A DNA stretch of 64,000 nucleotides. Origin: Formosa haliotis (GTDB taxonomy: Bacteria > Bacteroidota > Bacteroidia > Flavobacteriales > Flavobacteriaceae). The position numbers and the translations under genes were made by a program. Shown here in pieces: positions 54,451-63,595 of this stretch. The notes beneath the pieces were generated by a model that was not told the origin of the DNA, searched no databases, and saw nothing but the letters and a program-made list of their open reading frames with translations. The DNA lies in NCBI RefSeq assembly GCF_001685485.1, contig NZ_BDEL01000001.1, forward strand, positions 3,755,501-3,819,500, given 5' to 3'. Each line of letters opens with the position of its first letter. Positions within the stretch are counted from its first letter, which is position 1.

Positions 54451-54693
54451 CTATAATTCTGCAGTGTAAACTTGTCCTCGATGTGGTTTTAAAGTATCTC
54501 TTATAGGTTTCATATCTACTTCATTTACAACTAAAAAAGCAATAGCATGCATGTCGGTAATAGCCGTAAAACCTGTAATGTTAATATCTAGATTTTCATT
54601 GCTTATATATTCCTTTAAATGAATTTCGTGATGTTCGGCAGTTTTTAGTGCTTGTGGACCTCTAAAATCCCAAATCAGTTTTAATTGTCGCAT
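54451..54693 (-). CDS. Small conserved protein of unknown function
   Basis: An 80-residue soluble protein with no signal peptide. The order KLIWDFRGPQALKTAEHHEIHL, then ITGFTAITDMHAIAFLVV, then DTLKPHRGQVYTAEL is well-formed and predicts alternating helices and strands. It is like small hypothetical proteins conserved in flavobacteria, and I do not recognise a family role. A -7 box (TATTTTTG, 54709-54716, minus strand) supports the start. Confidence 0.65.
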   Translation of the reverse strand: MRQLKLIWDFRGPQALKTAEHHEIHLKEYISNENLDINITGFTAITDMHAIAFLVVNEVDMKPIRDTLKPHRGQVYTAEL

Positions 54694-54708
54694 GTGTTAA
54701 AGTTTTAA

Positions 54709-54716
54709 CAAAAATA
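54709..54716 (-). promoter_or_regulatory. -7 box of the small 80-residue protein gene
   Basis: The minus strand reads TATTTTTG, a match to TAnnTTTG, 16 bases before the start codon. Confidence 0.45.
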
Positions 54717-54904
54717 CATAATACATGTGTCAGTTTATCGCTTCTCATACTATATTGTATGCAGTTTTTAATATAATTACCTAATGGTTTAATTTATAGA
54801 TTAAAAAAGGGTCTAGTTGTTATAAAATAATGCGGCTGCCAAAACTATTATTGACTAGTAATTTTAAATACTAAACTAATCTTAACTACGTTTGTTAAAG
54901 CAAC

Positions 54905-54934
54905 TTGTAATATAGGTTTATATTGCTATTTTTG
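54905..54934 (+). promoter_or_regulatory. Promoter of the peptidyl-prolyl isomerase operon
   Basis: TTG at 54905-54907, a 19-base gap and TATTTTTG at 54927-54934 form a flavobacterial promoter, 21 bases before the first start codon. Confidence 0.65.
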
Positions 54935-54954
54935 CTCACGTTAAATTATAAATA

Positions 54955-56907
54955 ATGAAATTGAAATCCGTTTTATTGTTGCTGTCGCTTACTATTTCAG
55001 CTCTAAGTACAGCACAAGTTACTACTGAAGATGTTCTTTTTACGGTAGATGAAACTCCAGTTTATGCATCAGAATTTATTAGAGTTTACAATAAAAATTT
55101 AGATTTGGTAAAAGACGAATCTCAAAAAGATATCGATGCTTATCTGCAACTTTTCATAAATTATAAACTAAAATTAGCCGAAGCCCATGCGCTTAAGCTA
55201 GATGAAAAACAATCGTATAAAAAGGAATTAAATTCTTATAGAAATCAACTCGCTCAAAATTATTTAACCGATAATACGGTAACCGACGAATTGGTAGAAG
55301 AAGCTTATAATCGTTTAAAGTACGATGTAAAAGCACGACATATTTTAGTGCGCGTAGATGAAAATGCTTCGCCAGCAGATACCTTGGCAGCCTACACCGA
55401 AATTGTAAAACTTAGAAAACGACTCATAGACGAAGGTTTCGATAAAGTAAAGAAAGATATACATAACGGAAAAACGGTTTTTGCGGAAGACTTAGGTTAT
55501 TTCAATGCGTTTAAAATGGTGTACAGTTTTGAAAATGCAGCGTACAACACCAAAGTGGGCGATGTGTCGCAACCGTTTAGAACCCGTTTTGGGTATCATG
55601 TAGTACAAGTTACAGATAAACGCCTATCGCGTGGTACTGTAAAAGTGGCGCATATTATGATTGCAAATAATAAAGAAGGCGATACCATTTCTAATCCGGA
55701 AGCTAGAATTAACGATATTTATAAGAAATTAAATCAAGGTGAAAGTTTTGAGAGTTTGGCGAAACAATTTTCAGACGATAAAAGCTCTGCAAATAAAGGC
55801 GGAGAATTAGCCCCTTTTACAGGCGGACAATTATCGTCTAGTGAATTTGAAGATGAAGCTTTTGCTTTGCAAGATGTAGGTGATGTGTCTAAACCATTTA
55901 AAACAAATTTTGGTTGGCATATTATTAAACTGTTAGATAAAAAAGAATTAGAATCTTTTGAAGATTTAAAACCAGAGTTAGAAGACAAGGTAAAACAAGA
56001 TAGCCGGTCTGAGCGGATTAACGAAACACGTATTCAGGATTTAAAAACCAAATACAAGATCCCAGAAGAACAACCTGCTTTGCCATATTTTGTGAAATTA
56101 TTAAATAAAACGTATTACGATAACACGTGGCAATTACCATCTAATTTTAAAGGAAACAAGACTCTTTTAACTATTGGAACTAAAACTATTACTTATAACG
56201 AGTTTGGCGACTTTATGGTAAAGCGTCAAGCCATGTTTTCAGATAAGGTGCCGTATGCAAAAATTGTAGAAGTAAATTATGATGCCTTTTTAGATAAAGA
56301 ATTAAAAGCCTATCAAGATGCTAATTTAGAAAACGAAAGTCCCGAATTTGGAAATATCGTGGCCGAATATCGAGATGGGTTACTACTTTTCGATTTAATG
56401 GATTCCGAAATTTGGAATGTTGGGAATACAGATACGCTAGCCATTCAAGCGTATTATAACCAACACAAAGACAAATACAATTGGGATAAAAGAGTCGATG
56501 CCATTGTAGCCTCGTCGGTAGAAAGAAAAGATATTAAAAAGGTAGCTAAATACTTAAAACGCAAAATGTCTATAGAAGACATTAAAGCGAAACTTAATGT
56601 AAACGATGAAATTCATGTTATCTTTACCACAGGAATTTTAGAAGAGAATCACCAAAGTTTACCAGAAAACTTCGAATTTGAAACGGGAATCTCAGATATT
56701 TACGACTATAATGGCGGTTATATCGTGGCTAAAGTAAACGAGGTGTTACCAAAAACACCAAAAACGTTTGAAGAAGCAAAAGGTAGCGTTATTAGTGATT
56801 ATCAAGCAGAAAAGGAAGATCGTTGGATGCAAGATTTACACGCTAAATACACGGTAACCATTAACGAAAGTGTGCTAACTAAAGTAAGAAATCAAATTAA
56901 TAATTAA
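54955..56907 (+). CDS. Periplasmic peptidyl-prolyl isomerase with two parvulin domains
   Basis: A 650-residue exported foldase. The signal peptide is about residues 1-20. Two parvulin (PpiC) domains are clear: ARHILVRVDENA near 122 and VAHIMIANN near 229, each followed by the GELAPF or LGYFNAF and FGYHVVQV or FGWHIIKL ends of the fold. The N-terminal SurA-like helical part (about 25-115) and the long C-terminal part (about 360-650) are extra to the catalytic domains and likely bind unfolded outer-membrane proteins. Cis-trans prolyl isomerisation is the expected reaction. Two more genes of related kind follow without a terminator. Confidence 0.9.
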   Translation: MKLKSVLLLLSLTISALSTAQVTTEDVLFTVDETPVYASEFIRVYNKNLDLVKDESQKDIDAYLQLFINYKLKLAEAHALKLDEKQSYKKELNSYRNQLAQNYLTDNTVTDELVEEAYNRLKYDVKARHILVRVDENASPADTLAAYTEIVKLRKRLIDEGFDKVKKDIHNGKTVFAEDLGYFNAFKMVYSFENAAYNTKVGDVSQPFRTRFGYHVVQVTDKRLSRGTVKVAHIMIANNKEGDTISNPEARINDIYKKLNQGESFESLAKQFSDDKSSANKGGELAPFTGGQLSSSEFEDEAFALQDVGDVSKPFKTNFGWHIIKLLDKKELESFEDLKPELEDKVKQDSRSERINETRIQDLKTKYKIPEEQPALPYFVKLLNKTYYDNTWQLPSNFKGNKTLLTIGTKTITYNEFGDFMVKRQAMFSDKVPYAKIVEVNYDAFLDKELKAYQDANLENESPEFGNIVAEYRDGLLLFDLMDSEIWNVGNTDTLAIQAYYNQHKDKYNWDKRVDAIVASSVERKDIKKVAKYLKRKMSIEDIKAKLNVNDEIHVIFTTGILEENHQSLPENFEFETGISDIYDYNGGYIVAKVNEVLPKTPKTFEEAKGSVISDYQAEKEDRWMQDLHAKYTVTINESVLTKVRNQINN

Positions 56908-56910
56908 TCA

Positions 56911-57762
56911 TTGAAGTATAGCGTTCTCATACTGTTGGCATTTTTAGGGCTAAGCTCGTGCCAACTTTTTAAAACAGAAGATACTCGCATTCCTGTGGCC
57001 AGAGTAAACGATTCGTATTTATATCAAGAAGATATAAAAGATTTGGTAAACAGCGGGACCTCTAAAGAGGACAGTACACTTTTGGTTCAAAATTATATTA
57101 CCCGTTGGGCGACTCAAGAATTATTGGTAGAAGGTGCAAAGCGAAATTTAAACGAAACCAAACTTAACAACTTTCAACGTTTAGTAAATCAATATAAAAA
57201 CGATTTATATTCTAAAGCCTATTTAGAAGCCTTAGTAACCCGTAGTGTAGATACAGCAGTTTCTAAACAAGAGGCCGAAAGCTATTATAATGCTAATATT
57301 GAAGCCTTTAAATTAAACGAAGATCTTATCAAGTTTCGCTACATAAATGTAGATGAAAATAGATTAGATTATAAGGACTTAGAAACGAAGTTTAAGCGCT
57401 TTAATTCAGAGGATAAAAAGGAGTTAGATTCTATCTCAATTCAGTTTAAATCCTATGCTTTAAACGATTCTATTTGGATTAAAGTGAGTCAAGTTTTAAG
57501 CAAGATTCCAGTGGTTTCTGCGGTAAATAAAGATCAACTGTTAAAAAAATCTAATTTTATACAACTCAAAGATTCATTAGGAGTATATTTGATGCATGTT
57601 AACGACGTTTTATTGCGAGGAAGCACGGCACCATTAGAGTACGTAAAACCTACCATCGATCAAATCGTAATTAATAAAAGAAAATTAGAACTCATTAGAG
57701 ATTTAGAAAAAGATATTACTAAAGATGCAATTAAGAACAAACAATTTGAAATTTATAATTAA
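56911..57762 (+). CDS. Lipoprotein with SurA-like N-terminal region
   Basis: A 283-residue lipoprotein. The signal peptide ends in LSSC, with the lipid Cys near residue 17. The mature region RIPVARVNDSYLYQEDIKDLV resembles the start of SurA/PpiD-type chaperones, and the rest is helical and charged. No parvulin catalytic domain is recognisable, so it is probably a chaperone-like partner rather than an isomerase. The start is TTG at 56911, three bases after the previous stop. It overlaps the next gene by 38 bases (57725-57762), the usual sign of co-translation. Its middle position in a foldase operon suggests outer-membrane protein biogenesis. Confidence 0.75.
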   Translation: MKYSVLILLAFLGLSSCQLFKTEDTRIPVARVNDSYLYQEDIKDLVNSGTSKEDSTLLVQNYITRWATQELLVEGAKRNLNETKLNNFQRLVNQYKNDLYSKAYLEALVTRSVDTAVSKQEAESYYNANIEAFKLNEDLIKFRYINVDENRLDYKDLETKFKRFNSEDKKELDSISIQFKSYALNDSIWIKVSQVLSKIPVVSAVNKDQLLKKSNFIQLKDSLGVYLMHVNDVLLRGSTAPLEYVKPTIDQIVINKRKLELIRDLEKDITKDAIKNKQFEIYN

Positions 57763-59173
57763 CCTAAAACAAGCTTTAATCTTAAGCTTATTACTTTGTG
57801 CAAATGGTGTTTTCGCACAAGAAGTTATCCCAGACGAAGTCGTTGAGCCTAAAAAAGTAAAAGATTCTGTAGTAACAGCAGGAGCCAAGAAAATTGATGG
57901 TGTTGCAGCTGTTATTGGCGAGCATATTGTTTTAGATTCTGATGTAGATAAAATCAGGATGCAATATGAAGCCCAGGGTGTAAATACAGCTGAAATTTCG
58001 CGTTGTGAATTATTCGGGCGTTTGTTAGAAGATAAATTATATGCGCATCAAGCAGTTCAAGATAGTTTAGTGGTTTCAGACATAGAAATCCATTCGTATG
58101 TCGATCAGCAAATTCAGCAGTTTCTACAACAAACAAATGGTTCTATGGATGCCTTATTGAAGTTATATAATAAGGATGACGAACAAAGTTTTAGAGACGA
58201 AATGTTTGAAATAAACAAGAGTCAGAAATTAGCTCAGATGATGCAAAATAAAATTGTTGAGGAGGTAGAAATAACACCTGAAGAAGTTCGTGAGTTTTTT
58301 AATGATATTCCTAAAGAAGATCGTCCAACATTCGGAACAGAATTACGCGTTGCCCAAATTGTAGTAGAACCTAAAGTTACCGATGAAGAAAATCAGAAAG
58401 TAATAGATAGATTAAAAGAAATAAAGGCCGATGTTATAGAAAATGGTGCAAGTTTTCGATCTAAAGTCGTACTGTATACAGAAGATCCTGGTTCGGTAGC
58501 TAGTGGAGGAATGTATACTCTAAATCGTAAAAAACCAAGAATGGTTAAGGAGTTCAGACAAGTTGCCTTTAGTTTAAAAGAAGGTGAAATTTCAGATCCT
58601 TTTAAAACAGAATTCGGGTATCATATTATTTATCTTGAAAAAATTAGAGGACAAGAATACGATGTGCGTCATATTTTATTAATCCCTAAGGTGTCTGATG
58701 AAGAAATTAAACTGGCTAAAGAAAAAATTGACAAGGTTAGAGAAGAGTTAGTTAACGAAGAGATTACTTTTGCCGAAGCAGCGAAAAAATATAGTGACGA
58801 AAAAGAAACAAAATTTGATGGCGGACAATTAATAAATCCGGCAACTCAAGATTATAATTTCGAGTTAACTAAAATGGACCCAGAATTATATGGGCAAATT
58901 CAACATTTAAAAGATAACGAGTTAAGTTTAGTGTTAAAAGACCAAGATCGTACAGGACGAATTAAGTTTAAAATACTTACTGTTACTGGTCGTGTAGACG
59001 AGCATGTTGCAAACTACGCTCAAGATTTTCTTAAAATTAAAGAATTAGCCTTAGACGAAAAACGTATAGAGGCTGTAGCAAAATGGCAAAAAGAAACGAT
59101 TTCTGATACGTACATTAAAATTAATGGAACGTATAGAGACTGTGAATTTGCTAGTAACTGGTTAAAAAAATAA
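57725..59173 (+). CDS. SurA-like periplasmic peptidyl-prolyl isomerase
   Basis: A 482-residue foldase with a signal peptide ending GVFAQ near residue 32. The SurA N-terminal region (about 55-170, DGVAAVIGEHIVLDSDV) is followed by two parvulin-type domains: LRVAQIVVEPKV near 205 and YDVRHILLIPKV near 315, each with the FGYHIIYLEK-like end. This is the full SurA plan, so it escorts outer-membrane proteins through the periplasm. It starts 38 bases inside the lipoprotein gene, at ATG; a TTG at 57746 would give a shorter, more typical signal. The moxR gene begins one base after its stop. Confidence 0.92.
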   Translation: MQLRTNNLKFIINLKQALILSLLLCANGVFAQEVIPDEVVEPKKVKDSVVTAGAKKIDGVAAVIGEHIVLDSDVDKIRMQYEAQGVNTAEISRCELFGRLLEDKLYAHQAVQDSLVVSDIEIHSYVDQQIQQFLQQTNGSMDALLKLYNKDDEQSFRDEMFEINKSQKLAQMMQNKIVEEVEITPEEVREFFNDIPKEDRPTFGTELRVAQIVVEPKVTDEENQKVIDRLKEIKADVIENGASFRSKVVLYTEDPGSVASGGMYTLNRKKPRMVKEFRQVAFSLKEGEISDPFKTEFGYHIIYLEKIRGQEYDVRHILLIPKVSDEEIKLAKEKIDKVREELVNEEITFAEAAKKYSDEKETKFDGGQLINPATQDYNFELTKMDPELYGQIQHLKDNELSLVLKDQDRTGRIKFKILTVTGRVDEHVANYAQDFLKIKELALDEKRIEAVAKWQKETISDTYIKINGTYRDCEFASNWLKK

Positions 59174-59174
59174 T

Positions 59175-60128
59175 ATGTCTGATGTCGCTGCTGTAGAGCA
59201 ATTTGTAAAGAAGTTTAGCGCTTTAAAAACCGAAATATCTAAGGTCATAATTGGTCAGGATCAGGTGGTTGAGGAGATTCTAATTTCAATTTTCTCTGGA
59301 GGTCACGCCCTATTAATAGGAGTACCTGGATTAGCGAAAACCTTAATGGTAAATACCATTTCTCAAGCTTTAGGGCTCGATTTTAAGCGTATACAGTTTA
59401 CACCAGATTTAATGCCTAGCGATATATTAGGAAGCGAAGTGTTAGACGAAAGCCGTCATTTTAAATTTATAAAAGGACCCGTTTTTGCTAATATTATTCT
59501 TGCCGACGAGATTAACCGTACACCACCTAAAACCCAAGCCGCTTTGTTAGAAGCGATGCAAGAACGTTCGGTAACGGTTGCGGGACATCATTATAAATTA
59601 GATTTACCCTATTTTGTACTTGCCACTCAAAACCCTATTGAGCAGGAGGGGACTTACCCATTGCCAGAAGCACAGTTAGACCGTTTTATGTTTGCTATTC
59701 ACTTAGATTATCCTTCGTTTAAGGAAGAGGTCGATGTGGTAAAAGCGACGACAACAGATCGAAAAATTACGGTAAATCCCTTGTTTAATGCCAGTGAAAT
59801 TGTAGAATTTCAAAAACTTATGCGTCGTGTTCCTGTAGCAGATAATGTTATTGAGTATGCGGTTGCCATGGTTGGAAAAACCAGACCAAATTCAGATCAA
59901 GCTCCAGAGTTGGTTAAAAATTATATCGACTGGGGTGCTGGGCCACGAGCGTCTCAAAATCTAATTTTAGCGGCAAAAACTCATGCTGTTATTCGTGGTA
60001 AATTTTCTCCAGATATAGAAGATGTTCAAGCCGTAGCTTTCGGAATTTTAAGACATCGTATTATACGAAATTATAAAGCAGAAGCAGAAGGCATTTCAGA
60101 ACAAGATATTATTACAAGTTTGTTTTAA
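59175..60128 (+). CDS. MoxR-family AAA+ ATPase
   Basis: A 317-residue AAA+ chaperone-like ATPase of the MoxR type. Walker A is GVPGLAKT at residues 49-56, Walker B is IILADEINRTPPKTQAALLEAMQE, sensor 1 is LATQNPIEQEGTYPLPEAQLDRF, and the C-terminal lid has GAGPRASQNLI. These proteins use ATP to activate or assemble partner proteins, usually with von Willebrand-domain (BatA/DUF58) partners. Such partners are not in this window: the gene ends the foldase operon and acnB follows after a long gap. The target is unknown. Confidence 0.92.
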   Translation: MSDVAAVEQFVKKFSALKTEISKVIIGQDQVVEEILISIFSGGHALLIGVPGLAKTLMVNTISQALGLDFKRIQFTPDLMPSDILGSEVLDESRHFKFIKGPVFANIILADEINRTPPKTQAALLEAMQERSVTVAGHHYKLDLPYFVLATQNPIEQEGTYPLPEAQLDRFMFAIHLDYPSFKEEVDVVKATTTDRKITVNPLFNASEIVEFQKLMRRVPVADNVIEYAVAMVGKTRPNSDQAPELVKNYIDWGAGPRASQNLILAAKTHAVIRGKFSPDIEDVQAVAFGILRHRIIRNYKAEAEGISEQDIITSLF

Positions 60129-60593
60129 ATATTTTCAGGATTATAATAGTATAATATCTGTTTAATATTATGCTTATTGTTTCAAATATTTTGCCGTCTA
60201 GGACACACTTTTGGTTGTTTTTTATCTAATATTTTTCATTTTTTAAGCGTGTTGCGCAATCGTTTTATAACATCTTCAAAAAATCTTAAGATATCTTCAA
60301 TATTTAATTGGTTTTTAAGGTGTAAATTAAGGAATTGTTAAATTTTAATTTAAAAAATTAGCAGAATCATAGAGTGATTAGAAAGGTGGTTGTATTGCAA
60401 GCTTTATCTAAAAAAATAGCTTTAATTTTTTTATGTTTGTAGGGTTTTAAAAAGAAGGTTTTTTACACGCAAAACGAATTATAACGATTGCGCTTTGCTG
60501 TATTTTGCTTTAGTGCATATTACGCCCTTTGATAAACAAAAATTATGTTTTATAAACTTACTCGTATCTAATATAGACAAAACAATAGTATTT
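60129..60593. other. Long gene-free stretch between moxR and acnB
   Basis: About 465 bases, strongly AT-rich, with no convincing reading frame. A -7-like TATGTTTG lies at 60432-60439, about 155 bases before the acnB start, which would imply a long leader. Short inverted repeats (near AAGCTTTATC/TAGCTTT) are present but unremarkable. No RNA gene was recognised. Confidence 0.45.
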
Positions 60594-63380
60594 ATGACTA
60601 CTTATAAAGATTACATCAAGGAGATCGAAGCGCGTAAAGCGCAGGGACTTCATCCAAAACCAATTGATGGTGCAGAATTGTTAAGCGAAATCATTACACA
60701 AATTAAAGATGTAGATAACGCAAACAGAGAAGATTCTCTTAAGTTTTTCATTTACAACGTCGTACCAGGAACTACTGCTGCAGCCACTGTAAAAGCAAAA
60801 TTCTTAAAAGCCATTATTTTAGGAGAATCTATCGTAAAAGAAATTACGCCAACATTTGGTTTGGAGTTGTTATCTCATATGAAAGGTGGCCCTTCTGTAG
60901 AAGTGCTATTAGACCTTGCATTGGGTAATGATGAATCTATAGCTAAACAAGCTGCTGAAGTTCTTAAAACACAAGTGTTCCTTTACGAAGCAGACACTGA
61001 ACGTTTAGAAGCCGCTTATAAAAGTGGAAATGCCATTGCTAAAGAACTTCTTGAAAGTTATGCTAAGGCAGAATTTTTTACAAAATTACCAGAAGTAGAA
61101 GAAGAAATAGATATCGTAACTTACATTGCAGGAGTTGGAGATATTTCAACCGATTTATTATCGCCAGGTGGTGATGCGCATTCGAGATCGGATAGAGAAT
61201 TACACGGACAGTGTATTTTCGAACATAATAAGGACATGCAAAACGAGCTTAAAGCGCTTAAAGAACAGCACCCAGATAAGCGTGTGATGTTAGTTGCAGA
61301 AAAAGGAACCATGGGAGTGGGATCGTCTAGAATGTCTGGTGTTAATAACGTTGCACTTTGGACAGGTATCCAAGCTAGTCCGTACGTGCCATTTATCAAT
61401 TTCGCACCAGTTATTGCTGGTACAAACGGAATTTCTCCTATTTTCTTAACTACTGTTGGTGTAACAGGAGGTATCGGAATCGATTTAAAAAACTGGAAGA
61501 AACAAGTAGATGCGGCTGGTAATGCCGTTGTAGATGCCAATGGCGATCCTGTATTAGAAGAAGTATATTCTGTAGAGACAGGAACGGTATTAACTATCAA
61601 TACCAAAGAGAAAAAATTATATAAAGATGGCGAAGCATTAATTGATATTTCTGCGTCTTTAACGCCACAAAAAATGGAATTTATCAAAGCAGGAGGATCG
61701 TATGCTGTTGTATTTGGTAAAAAATTACAAACCTTAGCAGCAAAAGTATTAGGTATCAATATGCCTCTTGTTTACGCGCCTTCAAAAGAAATTCATGTTG
61801 AAGGACAAGGTTTAACTGCAGTAGAGAAAATTTTCAATAAAAATGCCGTAGGAACACTTACAGATAAAGCCCTACATACAGGCTCTGATGTACGTGTAGA
61901 AGTAAATATTGTAGGGTCTCAAGATACTACTGGGTTAATGACATCGCAAGAATTAGAAGCGATGGCAGCAACTATTATTTCACCTATCGTAGATGCAGGT
62001 TACCAATCAGGTTGTCATACAGCTTCTGTTTGGGATGATAAGTCTAAAGCGAACATCCCGAAATTAATGAAGTTTATGAACGACTTCGGATTAATTACTG
62101 GTCGTGATCCTAAAGGAAACTACCATGCGATGACCGATGTTATTCACAAGGTATTAAACGATCTTACAGTAAGCGATTGGGATATCATTATTGGAGGAGA
62201 TTCGCATACGCGTATGTCTAAAGGTGTTGCCTTTGGAGCAGATTCAGGAACTGTAGCTTTAGCTTTAGCAACAGGAGAAGCGTCTATGCCAATTCCACAG
62301 TCGGTTAAAGTTACCTTTAAAGGACTTATGAGAAGTTATATGGATTTCCGTGATGTGGTGCACGCAACACAACAACAAATGTTGAAGCAATATGGAGGTG
62401 AAAACGTATTCCAAGGGCGTGTTATCGAAGTACATATCGGAACTTTAACATCAGACCAAGCGTTTACCTTTACAGATTGGACGGCAGAAATGAAAGCTAA
62501 AGCTTCAATTTGTATTTCTGAAGACGACACATTAATCGAATCTTTAGAAATCGCTAGAGATCGTATCCAAATCATGATTAAAAAAGGTATGGATAACGAT
62601 AATCAAGTATTACAAGGTTTAGTAGATAAAGCGAATAACCGTATTGCAGAAATTAAATCTGGTGCTAAGCCAGCGTTAAGACCTGATGCTAATGCGAAAT
62701 ATTATGCTGAGGTTGTTATCGATTTAGATGAAATTGCTGAGCCAATGATTGCCGATCCAGATGTAAACAACGAAGATGTATCTAAACGTTATACGCACGA
62801 TACAATTCGTCCGTTATCCTATTACGGCGGAACTAAGCAAGTCGATTTAGGATTTGTAGGATCTTGTATGGTACATAAAGGCGATATGAAGATATTAGCT
62901 CAAATGTTGAAAAACATTGAAGCACAACACGGAAAAGTAGAATTTAAAGCACCTTTAGTTGTGGCACCTCCTACATATAATATTGTAGATGAGTTAAAAG
63001 CAGAAGGCGATTGGGAAGTATTACAAAAATACTCAGGTTTCGAATTCGATGATAATGCACCAAAAGGGGCAGCCCGTACCAAATACGAAAACATGTTGTA
63101 TTTAGAGCGTCCAGGTTGTAACTTGTGTATGGGTAACCAAGAAAAGGCAGAACCAGGAGATACAGTAATGGCAACGTCTACACGTTTATTCCAAGGTCGT
63201 GTGGTAAAAGATACAGGCGAGAAAAAAGGAGAATCTTTATTGTCTTCTACTCCGGTTGTCGTGTTATCTACTATTTTAGGTCGTACACCTACTATGGAAG
63301 AATATGAAGCAGCCGTAGACGGAATTGTGTTAACACGCTTTAAACCATCTCAAAAACAATTAAGCACAGCAGCAGTCTAG
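60594..63380 (+). CDS. acnB: Bifunctional aconitate hydratase 2 / 2-methylisocitrate dehydratase (AcnB)
   Basis: A 928-residue [4Fe-4S] enzyme that interconverts citrate and isocitrate and can hydrate 2-methylaconitate. The N-terminal HEAT-like region (about 1-160) is typical of AcnB. The Fe-S cluster Cys are in FVGSCMVHKGDM and in RPGCNLCMGNQ near the end, and active-site motifs include IIGGDSHTRMSKGVAFG. The open frame extends upstream to 60495, but MTTYKDYIKEIEARKAQGL at 60594 is the family start. It is followed by a strong terminator and by a second aconitase of another family. Confidence 0.96.
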   Translation: MTTYKDYIKEIEARKAQGLHPKPIDGAELLSEIITQIKDVDNANREDSLKFFIYNVVPGTTAAATVKAKFLKAIILGESIVKEITPTFGLELLSHMKGGPSVEVLLDLALGNDESIAKQAAEVLKTQVFLYEADTERLEAAYKSGNAIAKELLESYAKAEFFTKLPEVEEEIDIVTYIAGVGDISTDLLSPGGDAHSRSDRELHGQCIFEHNKDMQNELKALKEQHPDKRVMLVAEKGTMGVGSSRMSGVNNVALWTGIQASPYVPFINFAPVIAGTNGISPIFLTTVGVTGGIGIDLKNWKKQVDAAGNAVVDANGDPVLEEVYSVETGTVLTINTKEKKLYKDGEALIDISASLTPQKMEFIKAGGSYAVVFGKKLQTLAAKVLGINMPLVYAPSKEIHVEGQGLTAVEKIFNKNAVGTLTDKALHTGSDVRVEVNIVGSQDTTGLMTSQELEAMAATIISPIVDAGYQSGCHTASVWDDKSKANIPKLMKFMNDFGLITGRDPKGNYHAMTDVIHKVLNDLTVSDWDIIIGGDSHTRMSKGVAFGADSGTVALALATGEASMPIPQSVKVTFKGLMRSYMDFRDVVHATQQQMLKQYGGENVFQGRVIEVHIGTLTSDQAFTFTDWTAEMKAKASICISEDDTLIESLEIARDRIQIMIKKGMDNDNQVLQGLVDKANNRIAEIKSGAKPALRPDANAKYYAEVVIDLDEIAEPMIADPDVNNEDVSKRYTHDTIRPLSYYGGTKQVDLGFVGSCMVHKGDMKILAQMLKNIEAQHGKVEFKAPLVVAPPTYNIVDELKAEGDWEVLQKYSGFEFDDNAPKGAARTKYENMLYLERPGCNLCMGNQEKAEPGDTVMATSTRLFQGRVVKDTGEKKGESLLSSTPVVVLSTILGRTPTMEEYEAAVDGIVLTRFKPSQKQLSTAAV

Positions 63381-63419
63381 ATATACTCAGACAATTTAGC
63401 AAAGCTTATAATAATAGTT

Positions 63420-63458
63420 AACCAAGCTCAGTTTCGGACTGAGCTTGGTTTTTTTTTG
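63420..63458 (+). terminator. Terminator of acnB
   Basis: AACCAAGCTCAGT pairs perfectly with ACTGAGCTTGGTT across the loop TTCGG, followed by about nine T. It is the strongest terminator in the window. Confidence 0.93.
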
Positions 63459-63595
63459 CTCACGGCATAACAAGATAGATTTTAATTTGATTAAGTATAT
63501 CGAGTCTAAATAAGTTTAGTTTTAACGTCATGCTAACTAAATTTTCTTTTTTTTCTCTAAATTAGAGGGAATTATATATTAAAAAAGAGACTTAT

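Noticed and set aside
60129..60593. Riboswitch or small RNA before acnB
   Set aside because: The stretch is AT-rich and no conserved fold or compact hairpin set could be recognised.
61121..61759. 212-codon minus-strand open frame inside acnB
   Set aside because: It lies wholly inside a conserved gene on the other strand and shows no family features.
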